A stretch of DNA of 64,000 nucleotides, from positions 1 to 64,000 of the forward strand of contig NZ_BMLS01000006.1 in NCBI RefSeq assembly GCF_014645355.1. Direction: 5' to 3'. A program made the position numbers and the translations under genes. Below, in pieces: positions 51,466 through 59,622 of the stretch (the stretch's first letter is position 1; each line of letters opens with the position of its first letter). The DNA is from Bowmanella pacifica. Lineage in GTDB: Bacteria > Pseudomonadota > Gammaproteobacteria > Enterobacterales > Alteromonadaceae. Below the pieces are notes generated by a model. That model had not been told where the DNA came from. It saw nothing but the letters and a program-made list of their open reading frames with translations, and made no database searches.

Positions 51466-51963
51466 TCAGATTTCAACCAACACCTTGCGTAATTGGTGTT
51501 TCGCTCTGTGTATTCTGGTCATCACACTGTTAGGGTTCATCGCCAACATCCTAGCAATCTCTGTCGAAGAATACCCGTCCTCCCATTGCAGTCTGGCAAC
51601 CTGCTGATAATGCGAAGGTAATGCCGCTATCTGCTGGCGCACCCTGTGTGCCATCAATTGCGTATCGGCTATGCAGGGCAAAGTGACATTATTTTCATCG
51701 AAAGGCACCTGCTCTGTACGCTGTTTTGCCTGCTGACGTAAGTGTTCGTTAAGTAAGATCCTTCTAAGCCATAACCAAGTTGCTGCCTCATACTGTAATC
51801 CGTCAAAACCACGCCAGGCCCGCATCAGGGTATCCTGCAGCAAGTCTTGCGCGTTATCCGGGTGTCTGGCCAAGCGCATCGCAAAAGCCAGCAGGCTAGC
51901 ACGATAAGGCATGACCAGACGGATATAACGCGCGTGGCGACGGACATTATTCTGGCTGTTCAT
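51466..51963 (-). CDS. ECF-type sigma factor downstream of dsbG
   Basis: 165-residue ECF sigma factor. Region 2 shows HPDNAQDLLQDTLMRAWRGF; region 4 shows LPSHYQQVARLQWEDGYSST, then EIARMLAMNPNSVMTRIHRA. It lies 27 bp after dsbG on the same strand, so it is probably the third gene of the tlpA-dsbG operon. No anti-sigma gene is adjacent: the next gene downstream is the DUF2189 membrane protein, which has several membrane spans and is not a typical anti-sigma factor. Confidence 0.9.
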   Translation of the reverse strand: MNSQNNVRRHARYIRLVMPYRASLLAFAMRLARHPDNAQDLLQDTLMRAWRGFDGLQYEAATWLWLRRILLNEHLRQQAKQRTEQVPFDENNVTLPCIADTQLMAHRVRQQIAALPSHYQQVARLQWEDGYSSTEIARMLAMNPNSVMTRIHRAKHQLRKVLVEI

Positions 51964-51990
51964 CGACGACTACAATGTCGGTAAAGATTG

Positions 51991-52749
51991 TCATGGTTTC
52001 GGCCCGAAGATTTGTTCCACTTGGGCTCCTCTGGGCAGCCCCATTACCATCTGTACATTATCGTCCTCATCTTTATAGATAATACCCGGTGTTGCATGCA
52101 TCCCGGTCTGTTGCATGGCAGCGTAATTGTCTGCCAGTTTTGCCGCCAAGTGCGCAGGAATCGTCTGCATAGGCTGTAAACGACTGTTCTCCCGATCGGC
52201 TTCATATTCTGCCAAGGCCAAGGCAGGATCCTCTGCCGCCAAAAGCGCTGCCGCCTTATTCTGGCTGTCAGCTTTGATAATACCGACCAGAATGTGCCTG
52301 AGTTGAACGTGCCCCTTATTCACCCAAGGTCTGGCCTGCAACCAAAATTGTTGGCAATACGGACAGTTTGCATCGGTAAAGACATACACAATACGTTTAG
52401 CGCTGTCGGCCCCATCTTTGATCCAATGGCTGTTTTCTAGCGTTTGCCATTGCTCCTTGCCAACAGGCCCATAAATGAACTCTTGCAGGGGCTTTTCACT
52501 GAGGTTTTTCCCTTCGTTGTCATACCACACACCGCTGATCATATGCTGACCATCCGGGGTGATAAAAAATGTCATCCCTTGTTGATTGAGTTTCATGGCA
52601 TAGCCAGTGAGTCCGGCAGGTCCGGCAAAGGTGCCCGCCACTTCTGCGCCTTGTTTTTTCAGTAACTCAATACCGGGTGGCAAATCTTCTTGTGCCACCA
52701 GCAAAGGCGACAATAATGCAGCCGACACGGCCAGACATACGCTTTTCAT
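51991..52749 (-). CDS. dsbG: Thiol:disulfide interchange protein DsbG
   Basis: Periplasmic disulfide isomerase/sulfenic-acid reductase. Signal peptide (about 1-19, ending LLVAQ), an N-terminal dimerisation region, then a thioredoxin fold with active site C129-P-Y-C132 in FTDANCPYCQQFW and a cis-Pro in HATPGIIYKD. The 252 residues fit DsbG; DsbC usually has CGYC. It lies 9 bp after the TlpA-like gene, which could be its electron donor. Confidence 0.92.
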   Translation of the reverse strand: MKSVCLAVSAALLSPLLVAQEDLPPGIELLKKQGAEVAGTFAGPAGLTGYAMKLNQQGMTFFITPDGQHMISGVWYDNEGKNLSEKPLQEFIYGPVGKEQWQTLENSHWIKDGADSAKRIVYVFTDANCPYCQQFWLQARPWVNKGHVQLRHILVGIIKADSQNKAAALLAAEDPALALAEYEADRENSRLQPMQTIPAHLAAKLADNYAAMQQTGMHATPGIIYKDEDDNVQMVMGLPRGAQVEQIFGPKP

Positions 52750-52758
52750 TGTTCTCTT

Positions 52759-53571
52759 CTACTCCACATTTAGTTTTTCCAAATAGGCGCGCAAACTCGC
52801 CTTCGACAATTCCCCCAGATGACTGGCAACCAACTTCCCCTGAGCATCGTAAAATAGGGTGGTGGGCAGTGCGGAGGCGCCTACCGAGCGGCTGACCACG
52901 CCGTCTCTGTCCAATAACATGTTGTTCAACTGCAATCCCTGCTCATCCACAAAACGCGTAATATCAGCAGCTCTCTCCCCTTGATTAATAAGTACAACAT
53001 GCAGTTGTGAGTAATCTTGCTGGGCGGCCTGCAACACCGGCATTTCACGGCGACAGGGTGGACACCAGCTGGCCCAGAAGTTAATCACCACCGGCTTGCC
53101 GGCAAATTGCTCAAGGGCCACATCGCTTCCGGTTATATCAGGCAAAACCTGGCTTGGCAGTCGTGCGCCTTGTTGCACTATGGCCAGACTCAGTTGCAAA
53201 GGCATCACTACCACCAGGCCAATGATCAGCGCTAAGGCAAAGTGACCGGCCAGATGGCGACGCGAATACAAACGTATGGCCGCATACCCAAGGCCGGTGG
53301 CAATCCCCGCCCCCACATGAAAACCGCCGTCACGAATATCCAAGGTACCCCACCAGTTTTGCCGGTATTCCTGCCAGTAAAGCGCAACAAAGGCCAAACG
53401 CGCGCCCAACAATGCCCACATCACAGCGCTACTGAACAGATTGGCCAGCTCACTGTATTGCGCTTTGTTTTCACTACGTAATTTACTGACCAGCAAAAAC
53501 AGCCCCACAAACGCCAGACCCAACGCTACCTGCGCTGACAAGGTAAAAGGGCCTATTGACCAACTGAGCAT
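52759..53571 (-). CDS. Membrane-anchored TlpA-like thioredoxin with Lgt-like N-terminus
   Basis: 270 residues. The first about 135 contain four membrane segments, and FHVGAGIATGLGYAAIR recalls the membrane part of prolipoprotein diacylglyceryl transferase. The C-terminal half is a periplasmic TlpA/ResA-type thioredoxin with C170-P-P-C173 in VINFWASWCPPCRREMP and cis-Pro in SALPTTLFYD. It heads the leftward operon with dsbG, a place held by the DsbE-like protein in P. aeruginosa. It could pass electrons across the membrane to DsbG; this is inference. Confidence 0.85.
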   Translation of the reverse strand: MLSWSIGPFTLSAQVALGLAFVGLFLLVSKLRSENKAQYSELANLFSSAVMWALLGARLAFVALYWQEYRQNWWGTLDIRDGGFHVGAGIATGLGYAAIRLYSRRHLAGHFALALIIGLVVVMPLQLSLAIVQQGARLPSQVLPDITGSDVALEQFAGKPVVINFWASWCPPCRREMPVLQAAQQDYSQLHVVLINQGERAADITRFVDEQGLQLNNMLLDRDGVVSRSVGASALPTTLFYDAQGKLVASHLGELSKASLRAYLEKLNVE

Positions 53572-53623
53572 GACCTTTTCACACCACGAAATTCGTTAAC
53601 ATGTCACCGAGCTTGCCGCGCCA

Positions 53624-53641
53624 GGATTAAGGCGGGATTAA
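53624..53641. promoter_or_regulatory. Direct repeat, probable response-regulator box
   Basis: GGATTAA occurs at 53624 and again at 53635, an 11-bp period, in the divergent region between the tlpA-dsbG operon and the two-component genes. OmpR-family dimers bind such direct repeats. Confidence 0.5.
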
Positions 53642-53760
53642 CAAGGCAAAAGTGGAAGCCATTTACAGTGCAAGGCCTGATGTTGGTCGCCTTTCCCTTG
53701 CACAGCCACGCGCGAATTGATAGCAAGGCACTCCGATTACCGCACGGAGTCACAGCCTTA

Positions 53761-54432
53761 ATGCATGTGTTGCTTATTGAAGACGATCAGTCCATTGCCA
53801 ATGGCATTTGTCTGGGCCTCAGTGCCCAGGGTGCAGTGATTGACCAGGTCGGTAATGTCAGCCAAGCCAAAGTCATGCTTAAACAGCATTTGTTCGATGC
53901 CGCAATATTGGATCTCAATTTGCCCGATGCAGACGGATTGACGCTGTTGCGCTGGCTGCGAAGCCAACAAAACCCCATCCCGGTGCTTATTCTGACCGCC
54001 CGGGACAGTATTGATGACAAGGTGGCAGGTTTACACTGCGGGGCCGACGACTATTTGCTCAAGCCCTTTGACTTAAGAGAGTTAATGGCGCGCTTGCAGG
54101 CGTTGCTGCGCAGGCATCAATCCCGCCCAACCCATGCCCTGACCCATGGCAACATTCAGTACGATCCTATTGCTTGCCAGGCTTATCTTGACGGAATTGA
54201 AGTAAATCTGTCCCGGCGTGAACAAGCCCTGCTGCATACCCTACTCAGCAACCCTAAACGGGTATTCAGCACTGAGCAGTTAAAGGACGCCTTGTACGGT
54301 ACTTTGGACGATATTGAAAGCAACGCCCTGAATGTACATATCTTTAATCTGCGTAAGAAACTCGGCTCTGGTGTCATAGACACAGTGCGAGGCCTGGGTT
54401 ATCGCCTGGGCGATAAGGCGGGTGCAATATGA
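53761..54432 (+). CDS. OmpR-family response regulator (DsbR-like)
   Basis: 223 residues from ATG 53761. Receiver domain with acidic pocket EDD (7-9), phosphoacceptor D51 in ILDLNLPDADG, and K101 in LLKPFD. The C-terminal winged helix ends VRGLGYRLGDK. Most like the QseB/PmrA/TctD group. It overlaps the kinase gene by 4 bp (ATGA). An upstream in-frame start adds 31 unconserved residues and would run past the promoter zone. It probably controls the divergent tlpA-dsbG operon. Confidence 0.92.
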   Translation: MHVLLIEDDQSIANGICLGLSAQGAVIDQVGNVSQAKVMLKQHLFDAAILDLNLPDADGLTLLRWLRSQQNPIPVLILTARDSIDDKVAGLHCGADDYLLKPFDLRELMARLQALLRRHQSRPTHALTHGNIQYDPIACQAYLDGIEVNLSRREQALLHTLLSNPKRVFSTEQLKDALYGTLDDIESNALNVHIFNLRKKLGSGVIDTVRGLGYRLGDKAGAI

Positions 54433-55760
54433 AACTGCAAGTACGAGTGACGCTCACCGCCGGTCTGGCTTTCGTTTTGCTATGGGGCGCAGCCACGACC
54501 TGGATGCTGCTGGATCTACGCCAGCAAACCATGAAAACCCTGGATCAGCGACTGGTGTCTACCGCGGCCATGGTCGCAAACCTGGTAAAAAATCAACCCG
54601 CCCAGTCAGACAGCCATGAGCTCAGCGAACAATTACGCAGTGTACTGAATCAATCAGGAACCGGTCTGGCTTGTCATATTGCCTCCTTGCAGGGCAATGT
54701 CATGAGCAGCAACCTGCAAAGCACAGCCAGCCCCCAACCGCCGGGTTTTGGCCATGTCGACGTAGACAATAAAGCATGGCGCACCTATACCCTGCTTGAC
54801 GGGTCTCGTCGTATCACTATTGCCGATCAACTTAGTCAACGTCAGCAACTGGAGCAGGATATGTTGGTGACAGCTGCTGCTCCTCCTCTGGTAGCCTTAC
54901 TGATCAGTCTAAGCTTACTGTGGTTTATTACCGGCCAAAGTCTGCGCCCGATCACTCGTCTGAGCCATGCAATACAGAGCCGTGACAGCCACGACTTAAG
55001 GCCAATCTCCTTGTCACCCTTACCTGTTGATCTGCAGCCATTACTGCGCAGCCAGAACCAGTTGCTGAACAGGCTTAAGGCAGCACTGGAAAGGGAAAAG
55101 CGCCTGACTAATGACATTGCTCACGAACTACGCACCCCGCTGACAGGCATAAAAACCAACCTGCAAGCCGCCGCCATGGTAGAAGGCACTGACAAAATCA
55201 CCTGTTTGCAATTAGCCGAGTCTGGCGCAGATAGGCTACACCAAATACTGGAGCAGCTCCTGCTGCTGGCACGTTTAGGCGACAACGCCACCAGAGCACA
55301 ACATCGTTGTCAAAACCCCAATACCGTCATTCAGGCCGTGTTGCATGATTTCGGCACGGATGCCGGCCGCATTCATATAGAGCAAGGGCCCGGCACAGCT
55401 GACAACTGCCCTCTACCGGCTCCTCTGCTGGATATTATTTGTCGGAACTTGCTCGAGAATGCCTTAAAACATGGCCGGGGCCAGGTCAAACTAAGACTAC
55501 AGGGACAACCCGGTCAATGGTGCTTGGCAGTGCAAGATGAAGGCAGTGGCGTAGCACAACCTGCGTTATCAAAACTCACTCAACGCTTTTGGCGCCAGGG
55601 CGACCAGCAAGGCTGTGGATTGGGTCTGGCCATCGTTTCAGCTATCGTACAGCAATATCAGGGGCAACTGGAGGCGAACAATCATCCCCAAGGGTTTGAA
55701 ATCAGTATCAGGCTGCCGGTCGCCAACTCAGGGGCTGGCGAAAATGGCGAGCCAGACTGA
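54429..55760 (+). CDS. Sensor histidine kinase (DsbS-like)
   Basis: 443 residues. Membrane segments at about 8-28 and 147-168 flank a periplasmic sensor region of about 118 residues with a single cysteine, Cys82 in TGLACHIAS. HAMP-like region, then the H-box with H232 in NDIAHELRTPLTG, the N-box NLLENALKHG and G-boxes DEGSGVA and GCGLGLAIV. It is coupled to the response regulator. In P. aeruginosa DsbS a periplasmic Cys82 is, as I recall, the Cu(I)-sensing residue; the same number here may be meaningful or chance. Confidence 0.92.
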   Translation: MKLQVRVTLTAGLAFVLLWGAATTWMLLDLRQQTMKTLDQRLVSTAAMVANLVKNQPAQSDSHELSEQLRSVLNQSGTGLACHIASLQGNVMSSNLQSTASPQPPGFGHVDVDNKAWRTYTLLDGSRRITIADQLSQRQQLEQDMLVTAAAPPLVALLISLSLLWFITGQSLRPITRLSHAIQSRDSHDLRPISLSPLPVDLQPLLRSQNQLLNRLKAALEREKRLTNDIAHELRTPLTGIKTNLQAAAMVEGTDKITCLQLAESGADRLHQILEQLLLLARLGDNATRAQHRCQNPNTVIQAVLHDFGTDAGRIHIEQGPGTADNCPLPAPLLDIICRNLLENALKHGRGQVKLRLQGQPGQWCLAVQDEGSGVAQPALSKLTQRFWRQGDQQGCGLGLAIVSAIVQQYQGQLEANNHPQGFEISIRLPVANSGAGENGEPD

Positions 55761-56220
55761 GATTAAGTTCATTGAACAAGGTCACGCACTCCCCTTGGGG
55801 AACCAGACAGGACTGGACAAACTGATGGCAGTTATTACGCAGTAAATCATAGGCCGAATATTCAAACAGCCGGGCGGCGGCTCGCTCGGCTGCCAAGGCA
55901 TCAGCCAGCACGTTACCGGCACTATCGCATGCCACATAGATGGTATTTCCACTGCGGTTGGCCAAAAATCGTTGCGGCGATACCGCCCGAATCAAACCAT
56001 TGCCGTTCAGCTCAATCACATTGCCATCCATCCAGATTCCGCTGTGGTCGAACACACCGAATACCCCACAGCACACCACAGCACCATCTGCTACTAAGAC
56101 AGACTGCGCGGACTCGCCGGGATGATGCAGCACACTGTGCCTGACCTGATGCCTGGCCAAATGTTTACCGGCCGCTAATGCGCCCAGCCCGACTCCCAAC
56201 CACAATAAAGGTAACGGCAT
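55708..56220 (-). CDS. LRAT/NlpC-P60-like cysteine hydrolase-fold protein
   Basis: 170 residues with an N-terminal hydrophobic helix (about 1-18) that could be an anchor or signal. The His motif GVFDHSGIWMDGNVIELNG (H59) and the downstream Cys motif YDLLRNNCHQFV (C131) are those of LRAT-domain proteins, a circularly permuted papain-like fold of acyltransferases and hydrolases. Its substrate is unknown. It converges on the kinase gene and overlaps its last 53 bp, so each gene's 3' end is antisense to the other. The overlap raises slight doubt about the exact C-terminus, but the motifs are convincing. Confidence 0.8.
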   Translation of the reverse strand: MPLPLLWLGVGLGALAAGKHLARHQVRHSVLHHPGESAQSVLVADGAVVCCGVFGVFDHSGIWMDGNVIELNGNGLIRAVSPQRFLANRSGNTIYVACDSAGNVLADALAAERAAARLFEYSAYDLLRNNCHQFVQSCLVPQGECVTLFNELNLSLARHFRQPLSWRPAA

Positions 56221-56400
56221 CGCCTTTACTCCAACGGATATACTCAGATTCTATGTATCAGCCGTGATGTACTTTGCCAAATAAGCGAATGTAAGCCGAT
56301 ATGTCAGTAAGCATTATCTTTTGCCATTACTCTGCCCTGCCAAAGCCAGATCCATCCTGCTAAACAGGGTATATCTATGATAAAAATTTTCTTTGCTGCA

Positions 56401-56430
56401 TTGCAGACAAAGCGGGCGTGACTGTATTAC
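56401..56430 (+). promoter_or_regulatory. Putative promoter of alaA-yfbR-dgt
   Basis: TTGCAG (56401-56406), 18 bp, TATTAC (56425-56430), 33 bp before the alaA start. The rest of the 242-bp gap before alaA shows nothing distinctive. Confidence 0.35.
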
Positions 56431-56462
56431 TCTGTAGGGCCGTTTTCTAACCTCTGCAGTAC

Positions 56463-57689
56463 ATGAAACAGATTGTAAAATCCAGCAAACTCAACGACGT
56501 ATGTTATGACATCCGCGGCCCGGTGCTGACCGAGGCCAAACGGCTGGAGGATGAAGGGCATAGGGTACTGAAACTGAACATCGGTAACCCTGCCCCATTC
56601 GGCTTTGAAGCCCCTGACGATATTCTCAAGGATGTCATCCACAATCTTCCAACTGCGCAAGGCTACGCCGACGCAAAAGGACTATATTCAGCCCGCGTCG
56701 CGGTCATGCAGTATTACCAACAGCACAATATTAAAAATATTGATATTGAAGACGTGTTTATCGGCAATGGGGTCAGCGAGCTTATCGTGATGGCCATGCA
56801 GGCGTTGTTGAACAGCGGTGATGAAGTCTTACTGCCCGCCCCCGATTATCCCTTGTGGACAGCGGCCGTCACACTCTCATCGGGAACGCCAGTGCATTAT
56901 CGTTGTGATGAACAAGCGGGCTGGTTTCCGGATATTGAAGATATTAAGGCTAAGATCACCCCTAACACCCGGGCGATTGTGCTAATCAACCCCAATAACC
57001 CCACTGGGGCGGTATACAGCAAAGAATTACTGCTGGAGGTTATCGAGGTAGCGCGGGCCCACGGGTTGGTAGTGTTCAGCGACGAGATCTACGACAAGAT
57101 CCTGTACGACGACGCCAAACATACCTGTATTGCCTCATTAGCCGACGATTTATTGTTTGTCACTTTCAGTGGCTTGTCGAAAAATTATCGGGTAGCAGGA
57201 TTTCGCTCCGGTTGGATGGTGCTAAGCGGCAATAAAAAGCTTGGCCGCAGTTACATGGAAGGTTTGAATTTACTGGCGTCGATGCGCATGTGCGCTAATG
57301 TCCCTTGTCAGCATGCGGTCCAAACCGCCTTGGGCGGCTATCAAAGCATCAACGATTTAGTTCAAGCCGATGGCCGTTTGCGCTTGCAACGAGATACCGC
57401 CTGGCGTTTGTTAGAACAAATCCCGGGGATTTCCTGTGTCAAACCCCAGGGCGCCATGTACTGTTTTGCTAAAGTGGATGCCAACAGGTTTAACATTCGT
57501 AACGATGAACAGATGATCCTCGACCTGTTACGTCAGGAAAAAGTCTTGTTGGTGCATGGCAGCGCATTCAACCTCAAAGACGGCTGTTATTTCCGTCTGG
57601 TGTTTCTGCCCCATGCCGATGTATTGCAATCAGCCCTGGGCAAGGTGGAGCGCTTCTTTGCCGGATACCTTCAGGACAATGGCCAGTGA
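56463..57689 (+). CDS. alaA: Glutamate-pyruvate aminotransferase AlaA
   Basis: PLP-dependent class I aminotransferase that makes alanine from pyruvate. The PLP lysine is in [17 protein letters not shown], with [11 protein letters not shown] and the phosphate-binding region FSDEIYDKI. 408 residues; N-terminus ending [16 protein letters not shown]-like ([20 protein letters not shown]) is that of E. coli YfbQ/AlaA. The stop overlaps yfbR by 4 bp, the same alaA-yfbR order as E. coli. Confidence 0.95.
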   Translation: MKQIVKSSKLNDVCYDIRGPVLTEAKRLEDEGHRVLKLNIGNPAPFGFEAPDDILKDVIHNLPTAQGYADAKGLYSARVAVMQYYQQHNIKNIDIEDVFIGNGVSELIVMAMQALLNSGDEVLLPAPDYPLWTAAVTLSSGTPVHYRCDEQAGWFPDIEDIKAKITPNTRAIVLINPNNPTGAVYSKELLLEVIEVARAHGLVVFSDEIYDKILYDDAKHTCIASLADDLLFVTFSGLSKNYRVAGFRSGWMVLSGNKKLGRSYMEGLNLLASMRMCANVPCQHAVQTALGGYQSINDLVQADGRLRLQRDTAWRLLEQIPGISCVKPQGAMYCFAKVDANRFNIRNDEQMILDLLRQEKVLLVHGSAFNLKDGCYFRLVFLPHADVLQSALGKVERFFAGYLQDNGQ

Positions 57690-58282
57690 GTAAAAACCAA
57701 AGCCATTTTTTTGCCCACCTGGCACGGATGAAGCTGATTAACCGCTGGCCGTTAATGCGAAATGTCAGCACTGAGAACGTGCAGGAACATAGTCTACAAG
57801 TCGCCATGGTGGCTCACGCCCTGGCGATGATCCGTAACCGTTTCTATGCTGGCAATCTGGACCCATTCAGAATCGCTACCTTGGCCATGTTCCACGATGT
57901 GTCAGAAGTTCTGACCGGTGATCTGCCTACCCCGGTTAAATATTACAATCCGGCCATCCAACAGGAATATAAGAAGATTGAGCAAATCGCCGAGCAAAAA
58001 CTGATTGAAATGGCACCGGATGCCTTTCGCCAAGACTATGCGGAACTTATCGACGGTCAATATCAGTCAGAGGATGAAAAATTTATCATCAAGGCAGCTG
58101 ATATTATTTGTGCTTATCTGAAAACCCTGGAAGAACTGTCAGCCGGTAACCATGAATTTGAATTGGCTAAGCGCCGTTTGGACAATATTCTTAAAGACTA
58201 TAAGTCTGACGAAGTGAACTATTTTCTAACCGCTTATGTACCGAGCTTTTCTCTGAGTCTGGACGAAATAACACAGGAGTAG
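57686..58282 (+). CDS. yfbR: 5'-deoxynucleotidase YfbR
   Basis: HD-domain phosphohydrolase that dephosphorylates dNMPs. Metal-binding HD pattern: [14 protein letters not shown], then [19 protein letters not shown], and [12 protein letters not shown]. 198 residues. The start is GTG 57686 overlapping the alaA stop (GTGA), implying translational coupling. Confidence 0.95.
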   Translation: MSKNQSHFFAHLARMKLINRWPLMRNVSTENVQEHSLQVAMVAHALAMIRNRFYAGNLDPFRIATLAMFHDVSEVLTGDLPTPVKYYNPAIQQEYKKIEQIAEQKLIEMAPDAFRQDYAELIDGQYQSEDEKFIIKAADIICAYLKTLEELSAGNHEFELAKRRLDNILKDYKSDEVNYFLTAYVPSFSLSLDEITQE

Positions 58283-58285
58283 TGA

Positions 58286-59563
58286 ATGTCCCCCTGGCTT
58301 GCAAGACAACAAACGCAACCTGAGCGTCAGGGGGATCACCGCTCACCCTTCCAGCGGGACAAGGCCAGAGTCTTGCACTCGGCTGCCTTTCGTCGCCTGC
58401 AAGCTAAAACCCAGGTGTTGGGGGTGGGCATGAATGACTTTCATCGCACCCGTTTAACCCATTCCCTTGAAGCCTCGCAGATTGGTCATGGTATTGCCGC
58501 GCAGCTGCGCCAGAAATATCCGCAACAAAGTGACACACTGGCGTTGAACGACAATCTGATTGAAGCCTTATGTCTGGCCCATGACATTGGCCATCCCCCT
58601 TTCGGGCATGGCGGAGAAACGGCGCTGAACTTCATGATGCGTGAGCACGGCGGTTTTGAAGGTAACGGTCAGACATTTCGTATTGTCACTAAGCTTGAGC
58701 CTTACAGCCCGGATGCTGGTATGAACCTATGTCGTCGCACTCTGCTGGGCCTGGTCAAATACCCAAGCCTGCAAAGTGTGCTGAGACTCGCCTGCCCAGA
58801 CACTGAACAACTTAAAGACTGGCAACCGGCTAAAGGCTTATTTGATGATGACCAGTCGACCTTTGAATGGTTACTGGCGCCACTTGAGCAGCAGGACAGA
58901 GACTTGTTTTGTGAGGTTTCAACCTACAGCCCCTACCTGGCCAAGACCCGTTTTAAATCCTTCGATTGCTCCATTATGGAACTGGCTGATGATATTGCCT
59001 ACAGCATCCATGATCTGGAAGACGCTATCGTGACAGGTATCGTCAATCAAGACAGCTTTGTCAGCGAAGTGGCAGAGCCAATACGGGCACTGGCGATCCC
59101 ATGGCTGAGTCAGGCCATGTTGCCCCTGGCGGATAAGCTTTTCAGCGCACAGCATTGGGAGCGTAAAGATGCCATAGGCGCGCTGGTAAACGGCTTTATC
59201 ACCGCGGTAGAAATCCGCTCCACCCATCCGGCCTTTATTCAGCCTTTACTGGCGTATAATGCCGCCCTTCCTGCCGATTATCACCAGGCGCTGGAAGAGT
59301 TTAAAAGCTACGTGTATCGCCGGGTGATCCAGCAAAGTGAAGTGCAACGGATGGAGTACAAAGGCCAGCAGCTTGTCATGGCACTGTTTGATGCCTTTTG
59401 CTCCGATCCGCTGCGCCTGTTACCGGAAAATACCCGTCAACGTTGGTTAAAAGGGCAAAGCCAGGGCCAGGCCCAACGGGTCATTGCAGATTATATATCG
59501 GGGATGACGGACGAGTTTGCATCCAGGCTATACGGCCAGCTGTTTTTACCTAGAAACAACTAA
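58286..59563 (+). CDS. dgt: dGTPase-like dNTP triphosphohydrolase
   Basis: HD-domain enzyme that splits dNTPs to deoxynucleosides and triphosphate. Signatures: [20 protein letters not shown] at the N-terminus, [12 protein letters not shown], and [16 protein letters not shown]. 425 residues, the shorter type-2 dGTPase-like form. AGGAG precedes the ATG. It lies 3 bp after yfbR, so a dNMP phosphatase and a dNTPase share one operon, an apparent dNTP-pool control unit. Confidence 0.92.
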   Translation: MSPWLARQQTQPERQGDHRSPFQRDKARVLHSAAFRRLQAKTQVLGVGMNDFHRTRLTHSLEASQIGHGIAAQLRQKYPQQSDTLALNDNLIEALCLAHDIGHPPFGHGGETALNFMMREHGGFEGNGQTFRIVTKLEPYSPDAGMNLCRRTLLGLVKYPSLQSVLRLACPDTEQLKDWQPAKGLFDDDQSTFEWLLAPLEQQDRDLFCEVSTYSPYLAKTRFKSFDCSIMELADDIAYSIHDLEDAIVTGIVNQDSFVSEVAEPIRALAIPWLSQAMLPLADKLFSAQHWERKDAIGALVNGFITAVEIRSTHPAFIQPLLAYNAALPADYHQALEEFKSYVYRRVIQQSEVQRMEYKGQQLVMALFDAFCSDPLRLLPENTRQRWLKGQSQGQAQRVIADYISGMTDEFASRLYGQLFLPRNN

Positions 59564-59622
59564 CAATGCAGCGCTTTCGCTGCCAGGGCATGATAGTTTA
59601 AACACACAAACAGGATGGTTTT

